Shown: positions 12,432 to 24,584 of the stretch, piece after piece
Layout of the letters: the number at the start of each line of letters is the position of its first letter
Numbering within the stretch: position 1 is the first letter of the stretch
Origin: Caenorhabditis remanei
Lineage: Eukaryota; Nematoda; Chromadorea; Rhabditida; Rhabditidae
Length of the DNA stretch: 64,000 nucleotides
Assembly (NCBI RefSeq): GCF_010183535.1
Contig: NC_071331.1
Coordinates: 2,852,001 to 2,916,000, forward strand
Direction of reading: 5' to 3'
Position numbers and translations under genes: made by a program
The notes under the pieces: generated by a model
Database searches by the model: none
Seen by the model: the letters and a program-made list of their open reading frames with translations, nothing else
What the model was told of the DNA's origin: nothing

Positions 12432-12972
12432 CAGAGCTGTGCGGAAGTAAAATTTTTTGAAAAGGAAGAAGGAAGAAGGAAGAAGGAAGTGAAATTTTCA
12501 AAAAGGAAGAAGGAAGAAGGAAGAAGGAAATAACTTTTTCAAAAGGGAAGAAGGAAGAAGGAATAAAAAAGTGAAAAAAGCCCGGAAGAAGGAAAAAGGA
12601 AGGAAGAAGGAAGGAAGAAAGAAGTTGGGTTCCGAACCGGGAAATCGGAAGTTAATTTTGAAAATGACAAATTTGAGGAAACTTTTTTCTAGTCATCTCT
12701 GAAAACGAATTTTGATGTTGTTTCATACAAAATTCCGTCAAAAACCCCCAAAATTCCGCCAAAATTCCGTCGAAAATTACAAAATTTTAGTAAACTTTTC
12801 AACCGAAGAAGGAAGAAGGAGGAAGGAAAAAAAACATTTTCAAAAGGGAAGAAGGAAGAAGGAAGAAGGAAGTAAATTTTTCAAAAGGGAAGAAGGAAGA
12901 AGGAATAAAAAAGTGAAAAAAGCCCGGAAGAAGGAAGAAGGAAGTCGAAGGAAGGAATTCCGCACAGCTCTG
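12432..12972. mobile_element. CAGAGCTGTGCGG MITE filled with GGAAGAA simple repeat, 8-bp target duplication
   Basis: Terminal inverted repeats CAGAGCTGTGCGGAA and TTCCGCACAGCTCTG bound an interior of GGAAGAA-type repeats. GTACACAC lies at 12424-12431 and again at 12973-12980, an 8-bp target duplication. A sister element lies directly beyond, sharing the middle duplication. The purine-rich interior makes a spurious Lys/Arg-rich open frame. Related copies are at 24206 and 59615. Confidence 0.85.
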
Positions 12973-12980
12973 GTACACAC

Positions 12981-13277
12981 CAGAGTTGCATGGAGTTCCG
13001 ACTTCCGACTTCCTACTTACGGTTAAGGAATTTACTTCGGACTTCCGTCATGGAATTCACGAAAAGTACATTTCGCAGAAATACATGCATTGAAAAATTA
13101 TCTAAAAGGATAAAAAACGGGCTTTTCTTCAGCCAAAAACTAATTTTCTACTGATTTTCGCGAATTTTATGATTTTTCTCTTGGAGTTTTTGAAAATTTG
13201 CAAAAAAATCTAATTCCGACTTCCGACTTCCGACTTCCGACTTCCGGATAAGAAATGTTCACTTCCATGCAACTCTG
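12981..13277. mobile_element. CAGAGTTGCATGG MITE filled with CTTCCGA repeat, 8-bp target duplication
   Basis: The ends CAGAGTTGCATGG and CCATGCAACTCTG are inverted repeats, and the interior holds tandem CTTCCGA units near both ends. GTACACAC flanks it at 12973-12980 and 13278-13285. Diverged copies occupy the equivalent site at 49794-50059 and 61481-61678. Arrangement with 12432-12972 shows two insertions side by side at one target. Confidence 0.85.
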
Positions 13278-13285
13278 GTACACAC

Positions 13286-15430
13286 ACTAAAATTATAATG
13301 TCTGAAAGTGACTGAAAACACCAATTTCTCTGCGCCTACTCTGATCTCTACACTATGTTTCAATAGTTTTTTCTGAGTTGTCAAATGTAGCAAAATAGTC
13401 ATTGTGGATGTCGGGATCCGACTGGACTGTCAGAATTTGACTGTTTCAGAATCTCTATTTGAAACCCGTTTGTTTTTGAGTTGCTGATAATTTCACGTGT
13501 TTTGAAATATATTTCAGTCTGAAAGTAACCAAAAAAGAGGATTAACAACTTTACAGTGTGTATATTAAAAAACGATTAAGAAAAACCACTCACTCTTGAA
13601 AAAAAATTGAAGTGGTTTCCAAAATTACATTAATTCTTTCAGTTTTTCATCTCTTGCGGTCCAGTACCTTAGAGTCTCCAAACCACTATTCTTTAATAAT
13701 TTTCTGAAACTGATATGTGAGAAACTGACTGTTTCAGAAACTCCATTAAAGTATGTGATATTTATGAAGTTCTGATGTTATTGACAATGTCAAGTCCTAT
13801 ATATCTTCCAAAACTCACTTTTCCTAGTTAGCAACCCAATTTTTAAACCAAAATATAATCTTACTGTTTCACTTACCTAATAATCTAATCACTACACTCT
13901 CGTTTGAGTGATCTCCTTCCAGTAGATTTTTTTCGAAATTATCATTTTGTTTAGGCTCCGCCTCCTCAGCGGCTATATGTGTCGACTCCCATTTTTGGGG
14001 GTGGAGCCTAAAAAACGAACAGATCAGTGAGAAAAATTGAACTCTTTTTTAAATGTAATTTTCGTGATTTATTTTTTTATACGTTTTCATTAAACGTGTT
14101 CTTTTACAGCTTTCATTTTGAAAACCAATCTGTTTCAAAACTTCAAAAAATTCCGTTAATTTTCAAAAGTTTTCAATAGAAAATCGATTGCGTGAATCAT
14201 AACAAAAAGTGAAATGCAATCATTCTGTCACGTCTGCCGAGGAAATGATTCAGAGGACTTGGAGAAATATCTCTAGGCCGAAACAGAATTTTCCAGTTTC
14301 GGAAACTACTTAGATTTCACGTTCCAGCTCATAATTCATTATGAATCCACTCAAGACTTTCAGATTTCTTATATTAAAAAAGCGTCTTTGACATAAAATT
14401 CCGGAATAATTGGTAAATGTATTACTTCGGAATCACCATGTTAGATATTCCAGTTTCAATACGGTTTCAAATGACTGGTTTTCCACAAATGCATTACTCT
14501 GGCATTCGGTAGGTTCCGAAAAACTGAAAACTTTTTTACTAGTTCTCATCAGAATAGTTATTTGTTTTAAAACTTCCAAAATCTTGTGAATTCTACTTCC
14601 GAGAGTTTATTTATGCTAGTACGGTCTAGTCTTGAAAAAAAATTATCATTCCACTTTGAAGAACTACATTTTAGGTCAATGTCTTACAAATTCATTTCGA
14701 AATGGTTGCAAAATACGGTTTTAGTCAGTCTGGCCTCGTTTCCCTGACATTTTCAGAAAAATTGTAAGTTGGCTGCATGTTGAGTGGCTCTTGGCATCCA
14801 GGCAACATCAACGGCTTCTGGTGCCAATTGTTCCCTAAAAAAGTGTTGTGGTTGAGAATTTTTTTCAGAATAATTGTGTTCATCTGTTTCATCAATTTTG
14901 TAAATTGATAATGCATGACTGAAATGGGTTATTGAAAAATTTCTGAATTGTTCACTACATGTTCAGTTTCATAAACTTTTCAAATTGATTGACTAGTTGT
15001 TTCATCAATTAAATCCATTTTCCAACTTCACATTCGACTTTTAATCTTTTATCGAAAACGTTTTGAAATTCACAAAATAGAAAAATATCATGAAGTCATT
15101 TTGTCAGCGTAAAAATAAAGTCACATTTCTCTGCATCTCCTTCTATTTCAATGATGTTTTTGAAATCAAAATCTCAAAAATGTCCCCTTTTTTTCTCACA
15201 TACTTACAATTTTTTACAATTTTGGAAAACTAATTTGGTTTTTTGATTTCATAATTTTCAATTTTCCTATGTTATGATCTGTATTTTAAAGTGATTGTAT
15301 GTTCAGTGACGTCTTTCTTTTACATTTTTTGAAATTGGTTGTACCAATCTACAAAGTCAATGAATTCTTACTTTATGAGGTTGTTGAATCAGAAAAAAAC
15401 ACGATACTCTTTCACGGATAGTTCAATTTC
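13286..15430. promoter_or_regulatory. Host DNA dense in plus-strand 21U-type motifs
   Basis: Exact CTGTTTCA lies at 13441-13448, 13729-13736, 13864-13871, 14130-14137 and 14884-14891, all on the plus strand. The first four fall within about 700 bp. The surroundings of 13729 (CAGAAACTCCATTAAA) recur at 25425 and 58019. In this subfamily a TGAT fitting the YRNT start signal lies about 43 bp past the core centre. No gene is seen. Confidence 0.6.
13950..14012. mobile_element. Short MITE with TTTAGGCTCCGCC termini
   Basis: TTTAGGCTCCGCC at the left is matched by GGTGGAGCCTAAA at the right, enclosing a short GC-rich core that contains GTCGACTCCCA. Longer relatives are at 54295-54370 and 62381-62482. 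There is no coding content and no clear target duplication. Confidence 0.65.
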
Positions 15431-15437
15431 AACACGA

Positions 15438-15760
15438 TTAACTTAATTCCGATCCTAGAGAGGCTCTATGCATTACTCTTTTCATGAAGATATTTTGGAC
15501 CTCCTCTATGGATTTTACAGTTTCGGTCGCCTTGGAAATGAAAGTTCCATTCTGAAAAGGGTATAGTGAAGGTTCTATAAGCAATAAAAGTAACCAGACG
15601 CTGGTGCTACATAATGATTTAAATATAGAGTAAATCGCGAAATTTTGATCAAGTTTTTCATTGAGAATGATACCAAGCTTTCTAGCAGTTAATTCCAGTT
15701 TTTTTGCTCGTTTTGGAAACGATATTCTTCTTTGGTTCAATTAATTGTGGAGAAAAGTTA
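15438..15760 (-). pseudogene. Decayed LINE ORF2 C-terminal relic
   Basis: A minus-strand open frame of about 100 codons contains KKLELTARKLGIILNEKLDQ, the same D/K-LG-ILNE motif as the relic at 7820-8190, followed by a degenerate leucine-rich stretch and a VQNIFMKRVMHR segment that corresponds to NNITRKIMYR. The frame is short and altered, so it is a relic. Its orientation matches all other relics. Confidence 0.55.
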
Positions 15761-15803
15761 ATATATTGTTATCGATAAGTATCGAATTCTAAAATTAATT
15801 TCT

Positions 15804-18465
15804 TGAAACAGGAAAGTGTTACTGTTTTATAAACATTTCAATATGATAGCTGAACATGGTCACGTTGGTAAAGACTATCTCATATGCGCTCTGATACGAT
15901 AACTACAGGTTCTGAAAGTGACAGAAAACATCAATTTCTCTGCGTCTCCTCTGATCTCTACACTATGTTTCAATAGTTTTTCTGAGTAGTCAAAAGTGCG
16001 AAATAGTCATGGTCGATATCGGAATCCTACAAAAACTGTCTCAGAATTTGACTGTTTCATAATCTCTATCAAAACCGGTATATTTTTGAACTGCTAATAA
16101 GAGGCGCTCTAATTCTGAAAGTAACCAAAAAAAGATGATTGACAACTTGTTAATCACCAATTTACGGTGGGTTGCATAGAAACGATTATTTTATTAAAAA
16201 CCTTTTTTACACTGTTATTACGCTTTTCTGAGACTGAATTTTCCAAAATGTACGGTTTCAGAGCCCTCATTAAAGTTTGGTTTAATTGTCGAATATTTGA
16301 TTTCTTTTGACACATTGGTAGGGTGATTGAAACTTTCAAAAAAACGTGATATCTTCTTTCTAAACAAATCCAACAAACGTCAAATGAAGGATTGGGAGGA
16401 GACGAGAGGAAGAGATGCAGCTAATCAATGGTAAAAATGGTCAATTTTTAGATGGAAATTTCAGACACTTACAGGTCACGTAAGCAACTTAAATTACATT
16501 AATTCTTTCAGTTTTGCATCTCTTTTATTCCAATATCTTAGAGTCTCCGAACCACTATGTTCCAATTATTTTCTGAAACTGATATGTTAGAAACTGTCTG
16601 TTTCAGAAACCCCATTAAAATATGTGATATTAAATTCTACTGATACAAGTTCTTCACCTTGCTTTCCGTACCTGACTTTCCGCATACTTTTTCCCATGAT
16701 ATTTATTAGCACGGTTATTTCTTGAAACCAAAATGTAGAAAATATTCATATTTCAGAAGTTCCATAGTAATTGAGTCAATTTTTTGAAACTCTGATGGCA
16801 TGTTGCAATTGTAAATGTTGAATTTAAAACTCCAAAATCAAAGTTTTCTAATATTTCTTGGGGCAATAAATTCAGGGATTTCGAAATATTTTACAGTTTT
16901 GGAAAACTCTTTTCATGTACTCTTCGTGGTGTCTCTGATGTAGTATTACTTGTATCTTTCCATTGAACGTTTATTTTTAAAGTTTTCATTTTAAAAAAAC
17001 AATCTGTTTCAGAACTTCAAAAATTCTCTCCATTTCCAAAAAGTTTCAATAAAACTCCCTTCGGTGAATTATAGAAAACAATAAAATGCAAGGAAATGAT
17101 TGATTTACATTAGAGGACTTGGAGACACATATCCAACCAAACATTCCAGTTTCGGAAACTTCTTACATTTCAGGTTCCAGCTCTTGTTTCAATCTGAGTT
17201 GGGAAATCTGTCGGATATCACACCCATTTTCAAGCTTGCTAACAGAAACAATTTTGGAAAAAAGACGTTTCCAGAAACTTCCGAAAAAGTTGGTATGTGT
17301 ATTACTTTGCAATCAACATGTGAGATGTTCCAGTTTCAATACGTTTCCAAATGAGTTCGTCCACAAATGCATGATTGATATTTTCGTTTTCCAAAAAACC
17401 GACTAAGTTCTCATCAGAATAGTTATATGTATGTATCAAAACGTATAAATTCTTGCAAATTCTACTTCTGGATGCTAATACAATCTAGTCTTTAAATGGC
17501 TAGAAAACCAACCATTGTTCCAGAAATTCACAGAATATTCCTAATACTCGTTCACAATTTCATTAATTTTTTTGATTGATTGACGGGTTGGGTCGGTAAT
17601 GAGCGAAATATGTTTCTGAAAAACTTTCTGAATTGTTTATTACATGTTCCGTTTCATAACCTTTTCAATTTGATTGACTAGTTGTTTATCCAATAAAACC
17701 CACTTTCCATTTAATCTTCTATCGAAAACGTTTGGACTTACACAAAATGGAAAAATATCATGAAGTCATTTTGTCAGCGTAAAAATAAAGGCACATTTCT
17801 CTACATCCCCTTCTATTTCAATGATGTTTTTGAAATCAAAATCTCAACCATTATCCTGTTTTTTTAATATTTTATAAAATTTCTACAGTTTTAGAATCCT
17901 TATTTGGTTTTTTTGACTTTATAATTTTCAATTTTCCTATGTTATGATCTGTATTTTAAAGTGATTGTATTTTCAGTGACGTCTTTCTTTTACATTTTTT
18001 GAAATTGGTTGTACCAATCGACAAAGTCAATAAATTCTTACTTTATGAAGTTGTTGAATCAGAAAAAAATCCGATACTCTTTCACGAATAAGTCAAGTTC
18101 AACACGATTAGCTTAATTCCGATGAGGCTCTGCATTACTCTTTTCATGAAGATATTTCGCACAGCCTCTATGGATTTTACAGTTTCGGTCGCCTTGGAAA
18201 TGGAAGTCCCATACTCTGAAAAAGTTTTATAAAACAAAAAAGTTACCTGTCGTTGGTGCTACAGAATGATTTAAATATAGAGTAAATCCCGAAATTTACA
18301 TTTTTGATCGAGTTTTTCGTCGAGAATGAAGCCAAGATCAAGATCTCTAACTGTAAATTCCCGATTTTAGGCTCGTTTTGGAACCGATAATTTATTTTAG
18401 TGTTAGTTTTAACCATGTATTGTTATCAAGAAGTTATGAACTCTAAATTTAACTTTTTGAAACAG
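15804..18465. promoter_or_regulatory. Host repeats with 21U-type motifs, 15.8-18.5 kb
   Basis: Exact plus-strand motifs lie at 16052-16059, 16598-16605 and 17004-17011. Exact minus-strand motifs lie at 15804-15811 and 18458-18465. The stretch recurs, diverged, at about 57400-58080 and 61690-63900. It holds another LINE relic at 18130-18400 (minus). No intact gene is present. Confidence 0.55.
18130..18400 (-). pseudogene. LINE ORF2 relic
   Basis: The minus strand carries the module that in better copies encodes RELTV-DLGFILNE and the NNITRK block, but with frameshifts and stops. It is recognised by DNA similarity to 15438-15760 and 63680-63960, for example ATTTTACAGTTTCGGTCGCC. Confidence 0.45.
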
Positions 18466-18617
18466 AAGAATGTTACTGTTTTATGGACATTTCAATATGA
18501 TAGCGGATCACGGTCAAGTTAGTCCAGTGAATTTTAGTAAACTGTTGTGTAGATGAACAGTCAGAATTAAGAGCTTTTCGAGCCGCACTCACTGTCTTCT
18601 TTGATTTACGGCACCTA

Positions 18618-18889
18618 CCGTAAATACTGTATTATAACGGCACCTGTAATAGAACGGCACCTGTATTATAACGGCACCCCATCTATACTCAGAATTCATG
18701 AACGTGATTATCAAGGTGTTTTTTCATGGTTTTGTTTAGAAGCAGCGTGATTAGTAACTTCTTGATCAGGAAACCTAACGCCCAAAAAAGTTTTTACGTT
18801 TGATTTTAATGAGTTTTTGAAACCACAAAATGTCTCTGGGAGGCAGTTGAAAAATATAACGGCATGCCGTTATAATACAGTATTTACGG
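18618..18889. mobile_element. MITE with TA target duplication (Tc/mariner type)
   Basis: CCGTAAATACTGTATTATAA at the left is matched by its reverse complement at the right, and TA lies directly outside both ends (18616-18617 and 18890-18891). Inside the left arm GGCACCTGTA-TA-AACGGCACC is repeated. It has no coding capacity. Host DNA resumes at once with the LINE relic ATTCTGAGTCCGTATTAAGA. Confidence 0.75.
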
Positions 18890-18892
18890 TAA

Positions 18893-19210
18893 TTGGTTTT
18901 GTATTCTGAGTCCGTATTAAGAATTCGTCTACCTGCCACTCTATACATTATTTTCCTGGTAATGTTATTTGAGACGACCTGTTTGGATTTTACAAGTTTT
19001 ATATTGGAAACGACCATACTCGAAAAAGGGTCTAGCAAAAGTTTTATAAGCAATAAAAGTAACATGTCTCGTTCATACATATTGATTTAAATATACAGTA
19101 AATCGCGAACTTTGCTGTTTTGATCGAACTTTTCATTGAGAATGAAGCGAAGGTCTCTAACAGTAAATTCCCGTATTATTGGATCGTTTTGAAACCGATA
19201 TTCTACTGTG
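18893..19210 (-). pseudogene. Decayed LINE ORF2 C-terminal relic
   Basis: On the minus strand the segment VKSKQVVSNNITRKIMYRVA and then GRRILNTDSEYK is almost identical to the relic at 7820-8190. Upstream the KRELTV/DLGFILNE part is frameshifted. The frame is joined to MITE sequence at its 3' end, which confirms that it is dead. Confidence 0.55.
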
Positions 19211-19268
19211 GTTGGATATTTTACCTCCTATTGTTATCAAGAAGTTATGAACTCTAAAATTAATTCTT

Positions 19269-19276
19269 TGAAACAG
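19269..19276 (-). promoter_or_regulatory. Single 21U-type motif
   Basis: TGAAACAG in the context TTGAAACAGAAAACTGTTGC, the same module as at 8240 and 45424. Predicted start about 40 bp to the left. Confidence 0.5.
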
Positions 19277-19339
19277 AAAACTGTTGCTGTTTTATAAACA
19301 TTTCAATATGATAGCGGATTATGGTCAAGTTGTTTCTGG

Positions 19340-20358
19340 AACTGTTTCCTTTCCTTTGCCCATCGGAATTCAAGTCTCTTCTTGTGAATAATATTGAACG
19401 ATTCTGATTTTTTTCTTTCTTTATTCTCCTTCTCCCTTGCCCAACACCTATTTTATAATTCCTTATTTCCCGGTTTCCTTTTCTCAGGTTTAGTCTCGTG
19501 AGGGACTTTACCTAACCTCTAGTGACATTTACTGTATATTTAAATAGTTAAATAAAATATCAAATATCAACTGGCAGAGCTTTTAAATAATATTGCCTGT
19601 TGACAGTTGCCAGGTCCCCGATCAGGCCTCTGTCACACTCCAAACTAAAATGCATTAATTGATTGTATAAATTACTATAATTTATTCAATTACTTTTATG
19701 TATTTTACTTTCTGTTAATTATCTTCTTTTTTCCCTGTTTTCTCTTTCATTGTAATAGGAAGTAATTCCTTTTACAATTCAAATCGCCGCCAACAACGAT
19801 GTCTGCGTCTCCACCACAGTTCAAAGGCGCACGCCATTTCCACCACGAGGAACTCCCACCACGACACACAGGAAACGACTGTTACAGTAGCTGACCGACA
19901 CCCACGCTGGCCTATAATTAATTTCCCTTTTATAAAGAGTTTTCTTCCCTTTTTATAGTTGTTGTTCTGAACCTCGAGAGAAAGTGTGTTTTTACCGCGA
20001 ATCCTTCTAGGAGGCGCTTGTAATAACTCGCTGAGAGCTCTTAGAATGCAACCGCGAGAATTCTCTATAGAGAATTCCCCCGCAGTAGCTTTCTATGCAG
20101 TTTACCTCGTTTCTCCCCATTTTCTCTGTTGCTTTGATGTAAAGGCACGATCAGTTAAAGGTTTTTAATGCCGACCTCGTGTCAAGCTTTTATCCTTGAA
20201 TAAACTGATTGTAGACTAAACCGCGTAACTGTACATTGGGTCCTGCGTACCTCTGAACCACCTAAATAAGCAGGAAACCACCGAGACGTGTAGCCTCCCT
20301 AGTCGGCTAATAACCGACGGCCTTCTATCTCTAGAAGGGGCGGCCACATTGCCCCCAT
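19340..20358. mobile_element. Unassigned insertion, possibly a solo LTR
   Basis: Comparison with 8290-8370 and 45475-45545 shows that about 1 kb of unrelated sequence interrupts the module between GGTCAAGTT and CATTCTAATACAATAACTAC. The insertion has a different base composition, a TTTATAAAG/CTTTATAAA box near 19935, AATAAA signals on both strands and no long open frame. These features would fit a solo LTR, but I could not find clean TG...CA ends with a target duplication. About 35 bp of host is also missing, so a deletion or other junction event is possible. Confidence 0.35.
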
Positions 20359-23105
20359 GTCTCCATTCTAATACAATAACTACAATGTATGAAAGTGACC
20401 GGAGTCTAAAAGACAAACAGATTTGAAAATCAGTCACATTTCTCTGCGTTTTCTCTGATTTCTGTGCTTTATTTGTAACAAAAATTACGTAAATTTTTCT
20501 GTTTCTGAATTTTCATATTAATCGATTCAATTTTTGAAAATCCAGTTTGTCAACCGGATCAACTAATGACACAGCTCATCTCACAGCATCTATCGGAAGA
20601 AATTACTACTTCATTCAGTACCCGTATTTGTACTTAGTTTAAACTAAATGGTAATATTTTATCACTTCAATCTTTCTGTTTGAAGCGAACATTTTAATCT
20701 CAACCATCACTCGTTCCGCCTCGCATTCAATTGTGAAAATGTTGAGGTTCCGATCTGAAAAATAAAACGCACGTGAGGTTTGCCTATGCGTTTCACATGG
20801 CTTCCAAACATACCATCTTCTATATTTTGGGTCAAACTGACTGAAATTCGTTGCTGTCCTTATCACTCCAAAAATTGATTTACTTTTGAAATCTTTCTAC
20901 AGTTTCATGAAACTCATTTGTTTTTTTGGTTTTCATATTCTTCAATGATATTCCTGTTTTCTTCTTGAAGAGATATTTATGTTTTGTGATGATCTTCTCA
21001 TTAGAAACGTCAAAAAAAAGTTATCAGTTTTTACCGTTTTCAGTCACGACTAATCAACACGTTTGCAACGATTAAGGAGTTACAGCGTGCGTGGGAATTA
21101 TCACAAGTAAGAATATGGAAGCGCTCAATATTTATCCAGAAAATGATGTAAAAATGTCGCAGAGCTGAAACAGAATATTTCAGTTACGGAAACGACTGGT
21201 ATCTCATATTTCAGCTCTTGTTTCAATATGATTTTTTTTACAGAAACATCCGAAAAATTGATTCACTTGTTTCGAATCACCATGTTTTTAAATCATGAGC
21301 TTTTTTTATTGATCAAAAAATATGAACGCTCTTTTTTCATACTTGCACACCGGGCCGAAACGGGTCGACACGGGCCGGTGCGTAACTCGCTTCAAACTGA
21401 GTTTTATGAGCTGGAAAATATACCAAAATGTAGATCCGTTCTATCTCCGTGACCCACTACGGACCGGATGGCAATTTGTTAATGTGCCGCATGCCGGGAA
21501 AAAGTGCGAAAAAACGCGAAAATGGCCAAAAAAGACATTCTAGCCCGGCTCGCGGCACATTAACGAACAGCCATCCGGCCCGTAGTAGGTCACGGACATA
21601 GAACTCGCCGAGATCTAGATTTTGGTATATTTTTCAGCTCATAATATTGAGTTTGAAGCGAGATACGAGCCTGCACGGTTTGCTAGTATGCTTTTTTCTG
21701 AAGGTGTGAATTTATTGTACTGTTTCACAAATATTTCAAGATCAGCACGGAAAATCTAATTTCATGCTATGCTAGTAATGGCACAAATAATATGAACTTC
21801 GGATATTTTTTAAAGAAAAATTTCATTATTTCTTCGAGTTATTAAGAAAATATGAATGCACTTACTTAGAAAGTTTCTCGAAACAGTGAAGCGCCCCTGT
21901 TTCAGAAACATTTCTAAGTGCAATCAAGTTAGTTACAGTAATGTTTGAATTTCTGTCAGAATTTGACGATTTCAGAAATCAGATTAAAATTAATTTCTTT
22001 TTTAAAGTTTCGATGGGACAGTTTCAAAAGGAACATAAACAAGAGAAGATGACTGATCTGTGTATTAGACAGAAGTGATTGAAGATCATTTCAATGTTTT
22101 TTTTTTACTTTTTCAGAAAGTTCACTTGTTTTTATATATTCAAACTTGTTTCAATCGACCCATTGTTCTCAATCGGAGACGCACGGAAGACTTTAGTCAT
22201 CGTTTCGTTTTCCGTTTTCCATGAAATTCTTTCCAATACGCTTTTTCTTGGTTTTCTTGCACCGCTTGAACCAATTTGTTCTCGTTTTCCGTAAAATTTT
22301 GAACCGTTTCGCCTGCCATTTTTAAAGGTTTGTCATCCGTGCATCACTAGTGAAAAGTACTTGAACATGGTCTTTGGCAGATGAATCCGATATCGTTTCA
22401 GTGATTCTCTGAAATTTCCGAAAAGTTCGCCATTTTTGAATTTCGCCACTAGTTTTTTCATGGATTTTCTAGTTCGTTCTGCGGTTATCAGTATAAAAAA
22501 TCGTGATTAGTATCGGAAAAATATATTAGTATTAATTTTTCTAAATTTGGTGAATCAGAAAAATTGTACTGTTTAATGAATATTATAATTTTAATGATAT
22601 TGATTCACATTCAGTTCTACCTGATTTTTTTTAAAATAATCCTTGAAAGTGTTTCTGAAATATGCGAATTAGCACAGTAGAGATTATAATTTCTATATTG
22701 TCATCGAGAAGTTACGTTTTCAAAATCAATTTCATAAAACAGAAAAGTGTCACTGTTTCTTAGGCATTTCTAATTGTAAGTGAGCATTTCTATTCTAGTA
22801 TTACGGGTATTAAAAAGTAGAGTTTTACTAGTTTTTTTCCGGAAAATTATCTGTTTCGAAATTTCTAAAAAACTAGTGAGAATTGCTATCGAAACTCTCT
22901 TTAAACGGATCAACGAAATATTATTTTCGGTAATGAATGATACACCGGGCGATGTTTTAAAAATACTCCAAAAAACTGAAGTTTCGTCTCTGAAGCATTC
23001 GAAACCAGACATTTGGAAACCAAGACACTTGAAAAACTCGTAAACCAGAGGTTTTAAAACTAAATGTGAAAAAATTAATGAAAATCAATGCTTAACTTCC
23101 CGTGG
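20359..23105. repeat. Segmental duplication block, copy 1 (matches 45480-48270)
   Basis: This block and 45480-48270 are collinear and closely similar, including the palindromic MITE inside both. Landmarks are GACTGATCTGTGTTATAGAC-type sequence near 22050 and 47270 and AATCGGAGACGCACGGAA near 22170 and 47380. Exact 21U-type motifs lie at 21166-21173 (minus), 21720-21727 (plus) and 21897-21904 (plus); their counterparts are 46385, 46940 and 47114. All three motifs are thus conserved between copies. No gene is seen. Confidence 0.8.
21338..21690. mobile_element. Palindromic MITE, CATACTTGCA family, copy A
   Basis: The left arm starts CATACTTGCACACCGGGCC and the right end reads CGGTTTGCTAGTATG, an imperfect inverted match. 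Internal arms such as TCGCTTCAAACT/AGTTTGAAGCGA, GACCCACTACGG/CCGTAGTAGGTC and AATTTGTTAATGTGCCGC/GCGGCACATTAACGAA pair over almost the full length, so the element is one long hairpin. The second copy at 46559-46910 lies in the duplicate block, so the insertion preceded the duplication. Confidence 0.75.
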
Positions 23106-23127
23106 ATCGCAAAAATCTCTATTTTTC

Positions 23128-23463
23128 CATACTTGCAACGGGCCGAGCCGGGCCGTGACGAGAATTTCCAAGGCCCGGCCCGAAGGCCCGGCTGAAAAAT
23201 TTGAACTGAAATTTTGAACGAAAATTTGAATTTTTAAAAAATTTTTTTGAATTTTTTCCCAAAAATGTCGAATTTTTGACTATACTTCAGAATTCAATCA
23301 AACGATAGTTATGCATCAAAAAATTGAATTTTTTAATGTAAAATTTCAAAAAAATTGGTAAAAAATTGGTTCCTTTTTTTTGAAGCCGGGCCTTCGGGCC
23401 GGGCCGGGCCTTGAAAATTCTCTACCGGCCCGGCCCGGCCCGGGCCGTAAATTTGCAAGTATG
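23128..23463. mobile_element. MITE with CATACTTGCAA termini and GGGCC-rich arms, copy 2
   Basis: It starts CATACTTGCAACGGGCCGAG and ends CGGGCCGTAAATTTGCAAGTATG. The interior (TTTGAACTGAAATTTTGAACG, AGTTATGCATCAAAAAATTG) matches the copy at 2437-2706. It is absent from the other copies of this host block (about 48240), which marks it as a younger insertion. Confidence 0.75.
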
Positions 23464-24197
23464 ATTTTTTCAATATATTTTTCACATTGTCGGAATGTCA
23501 TGGTTTCGAAATGTCCCTGAGCTAAAAACTCTATTCAAATAAATTTTCTGTTTTAGTTACATAACAATAACGTTATGATAAAGTCTGAAAATAATATAAT
23601 ACTGTACCTTGCAGTTCTTTTTTTCCAAAAAAATTGTTTCATTTAGCTGCAAACACCTGTCCTTTTTCCGTTCCCTTGAGAAATGCCTTCTGTTGAGAAA
23701 GTTCCAAAAATTGTAAATTTTGTTCTAGAAATTTCTTTTAAATCAAACGGATTCAGAGCTATTATGTGTCTTTTCCACAGTTTCCGAACCACCAATCTTA
23801 CGTGTTTCACAATCAGATTTGAGTTATAGGAACCGGTTTCTGTACACTTCTCTTTAAAAATTCATGGTTCTCAAAATTTTTTACAGTTTTGGAAAACTCA
23901 TTTTTATGTGCTTTTTGTGATGTCATTGATGAGTCTGATTGGGCCTTGTCATTAAACGTGTACTTGTACAGTTTTCATTCTGAAAACCAACCTGTTTCAA
24001 AACTTCAAAAAAATCTGTCGATTTCCAAAAGTTTTCAATTCAGAACAGGGAAGAACCATCAAGAAAATGCAATCATTTTGCCGCGACGGTCCAGGAAATG
24101 ATTTAGAGGACTTGGAGACACATAATTACATATGCCGTAACAAAACATTCCAGTTTCGGGAACTTCTTACATTTCAGGTTCCAGTTCTTGTTTCAAT
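23464..24197. promoter_or_regulatory. Host repeat DNA with one 21U-type motif
   Basis: CTGTTTCA lies at 23992-23999 in the context ACCAACCTGTTTCAAAACTT. The same module is at 14130, 48641 and 54489. It is followed by the recurring GGACTTGGAGACACA and CCAGTTTCGG modules. No gene is seen. Confidence 0.5.
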
Positions 24198-24205
24198 CTG
24201 AGTAA

Positions 24206-24316
24206 CACGGCTGTGATGAAGTAAAATTTTTCAAAAGGAAAGAAGGAAGAAGAAAGTCAAAAATGGCCCGGAAGAAGGAAGAAGGAAGTCGAAGGAAGGA
24301 ATTCCGCACAGCTCTG
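24206..24316. mobile_element. Short CAGAGCTGTGCGG-family MITE, 8-bp target duplication
   Basis: The left end is CACGGCTGTG and the right end CCGCACAGCTCTG, with GGAAGAA repeat between. CTGAGTAA at 24198-24205 and CTGACTAA at 24317-24324 form an 8-bp target duplication with one difference. The longer copy at 59615-59992 sits at the same site in the duplicate block, so this is an internally deleted version of the same insertion. Confidence 0.75.
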
Positions 24317-24584
24317 CTGACTAAGTATAATAGATCGGTTAGATATCACACCCGTTTTCAGCTTGCTAACAGAAACAATTTCGAAAAAAGTATGTTTTCC
24401 AGAAACTTCCGAAACAGTTGGTATGTGTGTTACTCAAAATGGTCAATTTTCCAATAGAAATTTCAGACATTTACAGGTCACGGAAGCAACTTTTGGAAGT
24501 TGATTTATAGGTTTTGAAATATGCTCTTTCGACCTGTATAGGTCGTTTTTGCTGGCATTAGGAACCACTTAAAAGGTTTCCTAG

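Noticed and set aside
12712..13026. Lys/Arg-rich open frame
   Set aside because: It is the translation of GGAAGAA simple repeat inside a MITE.
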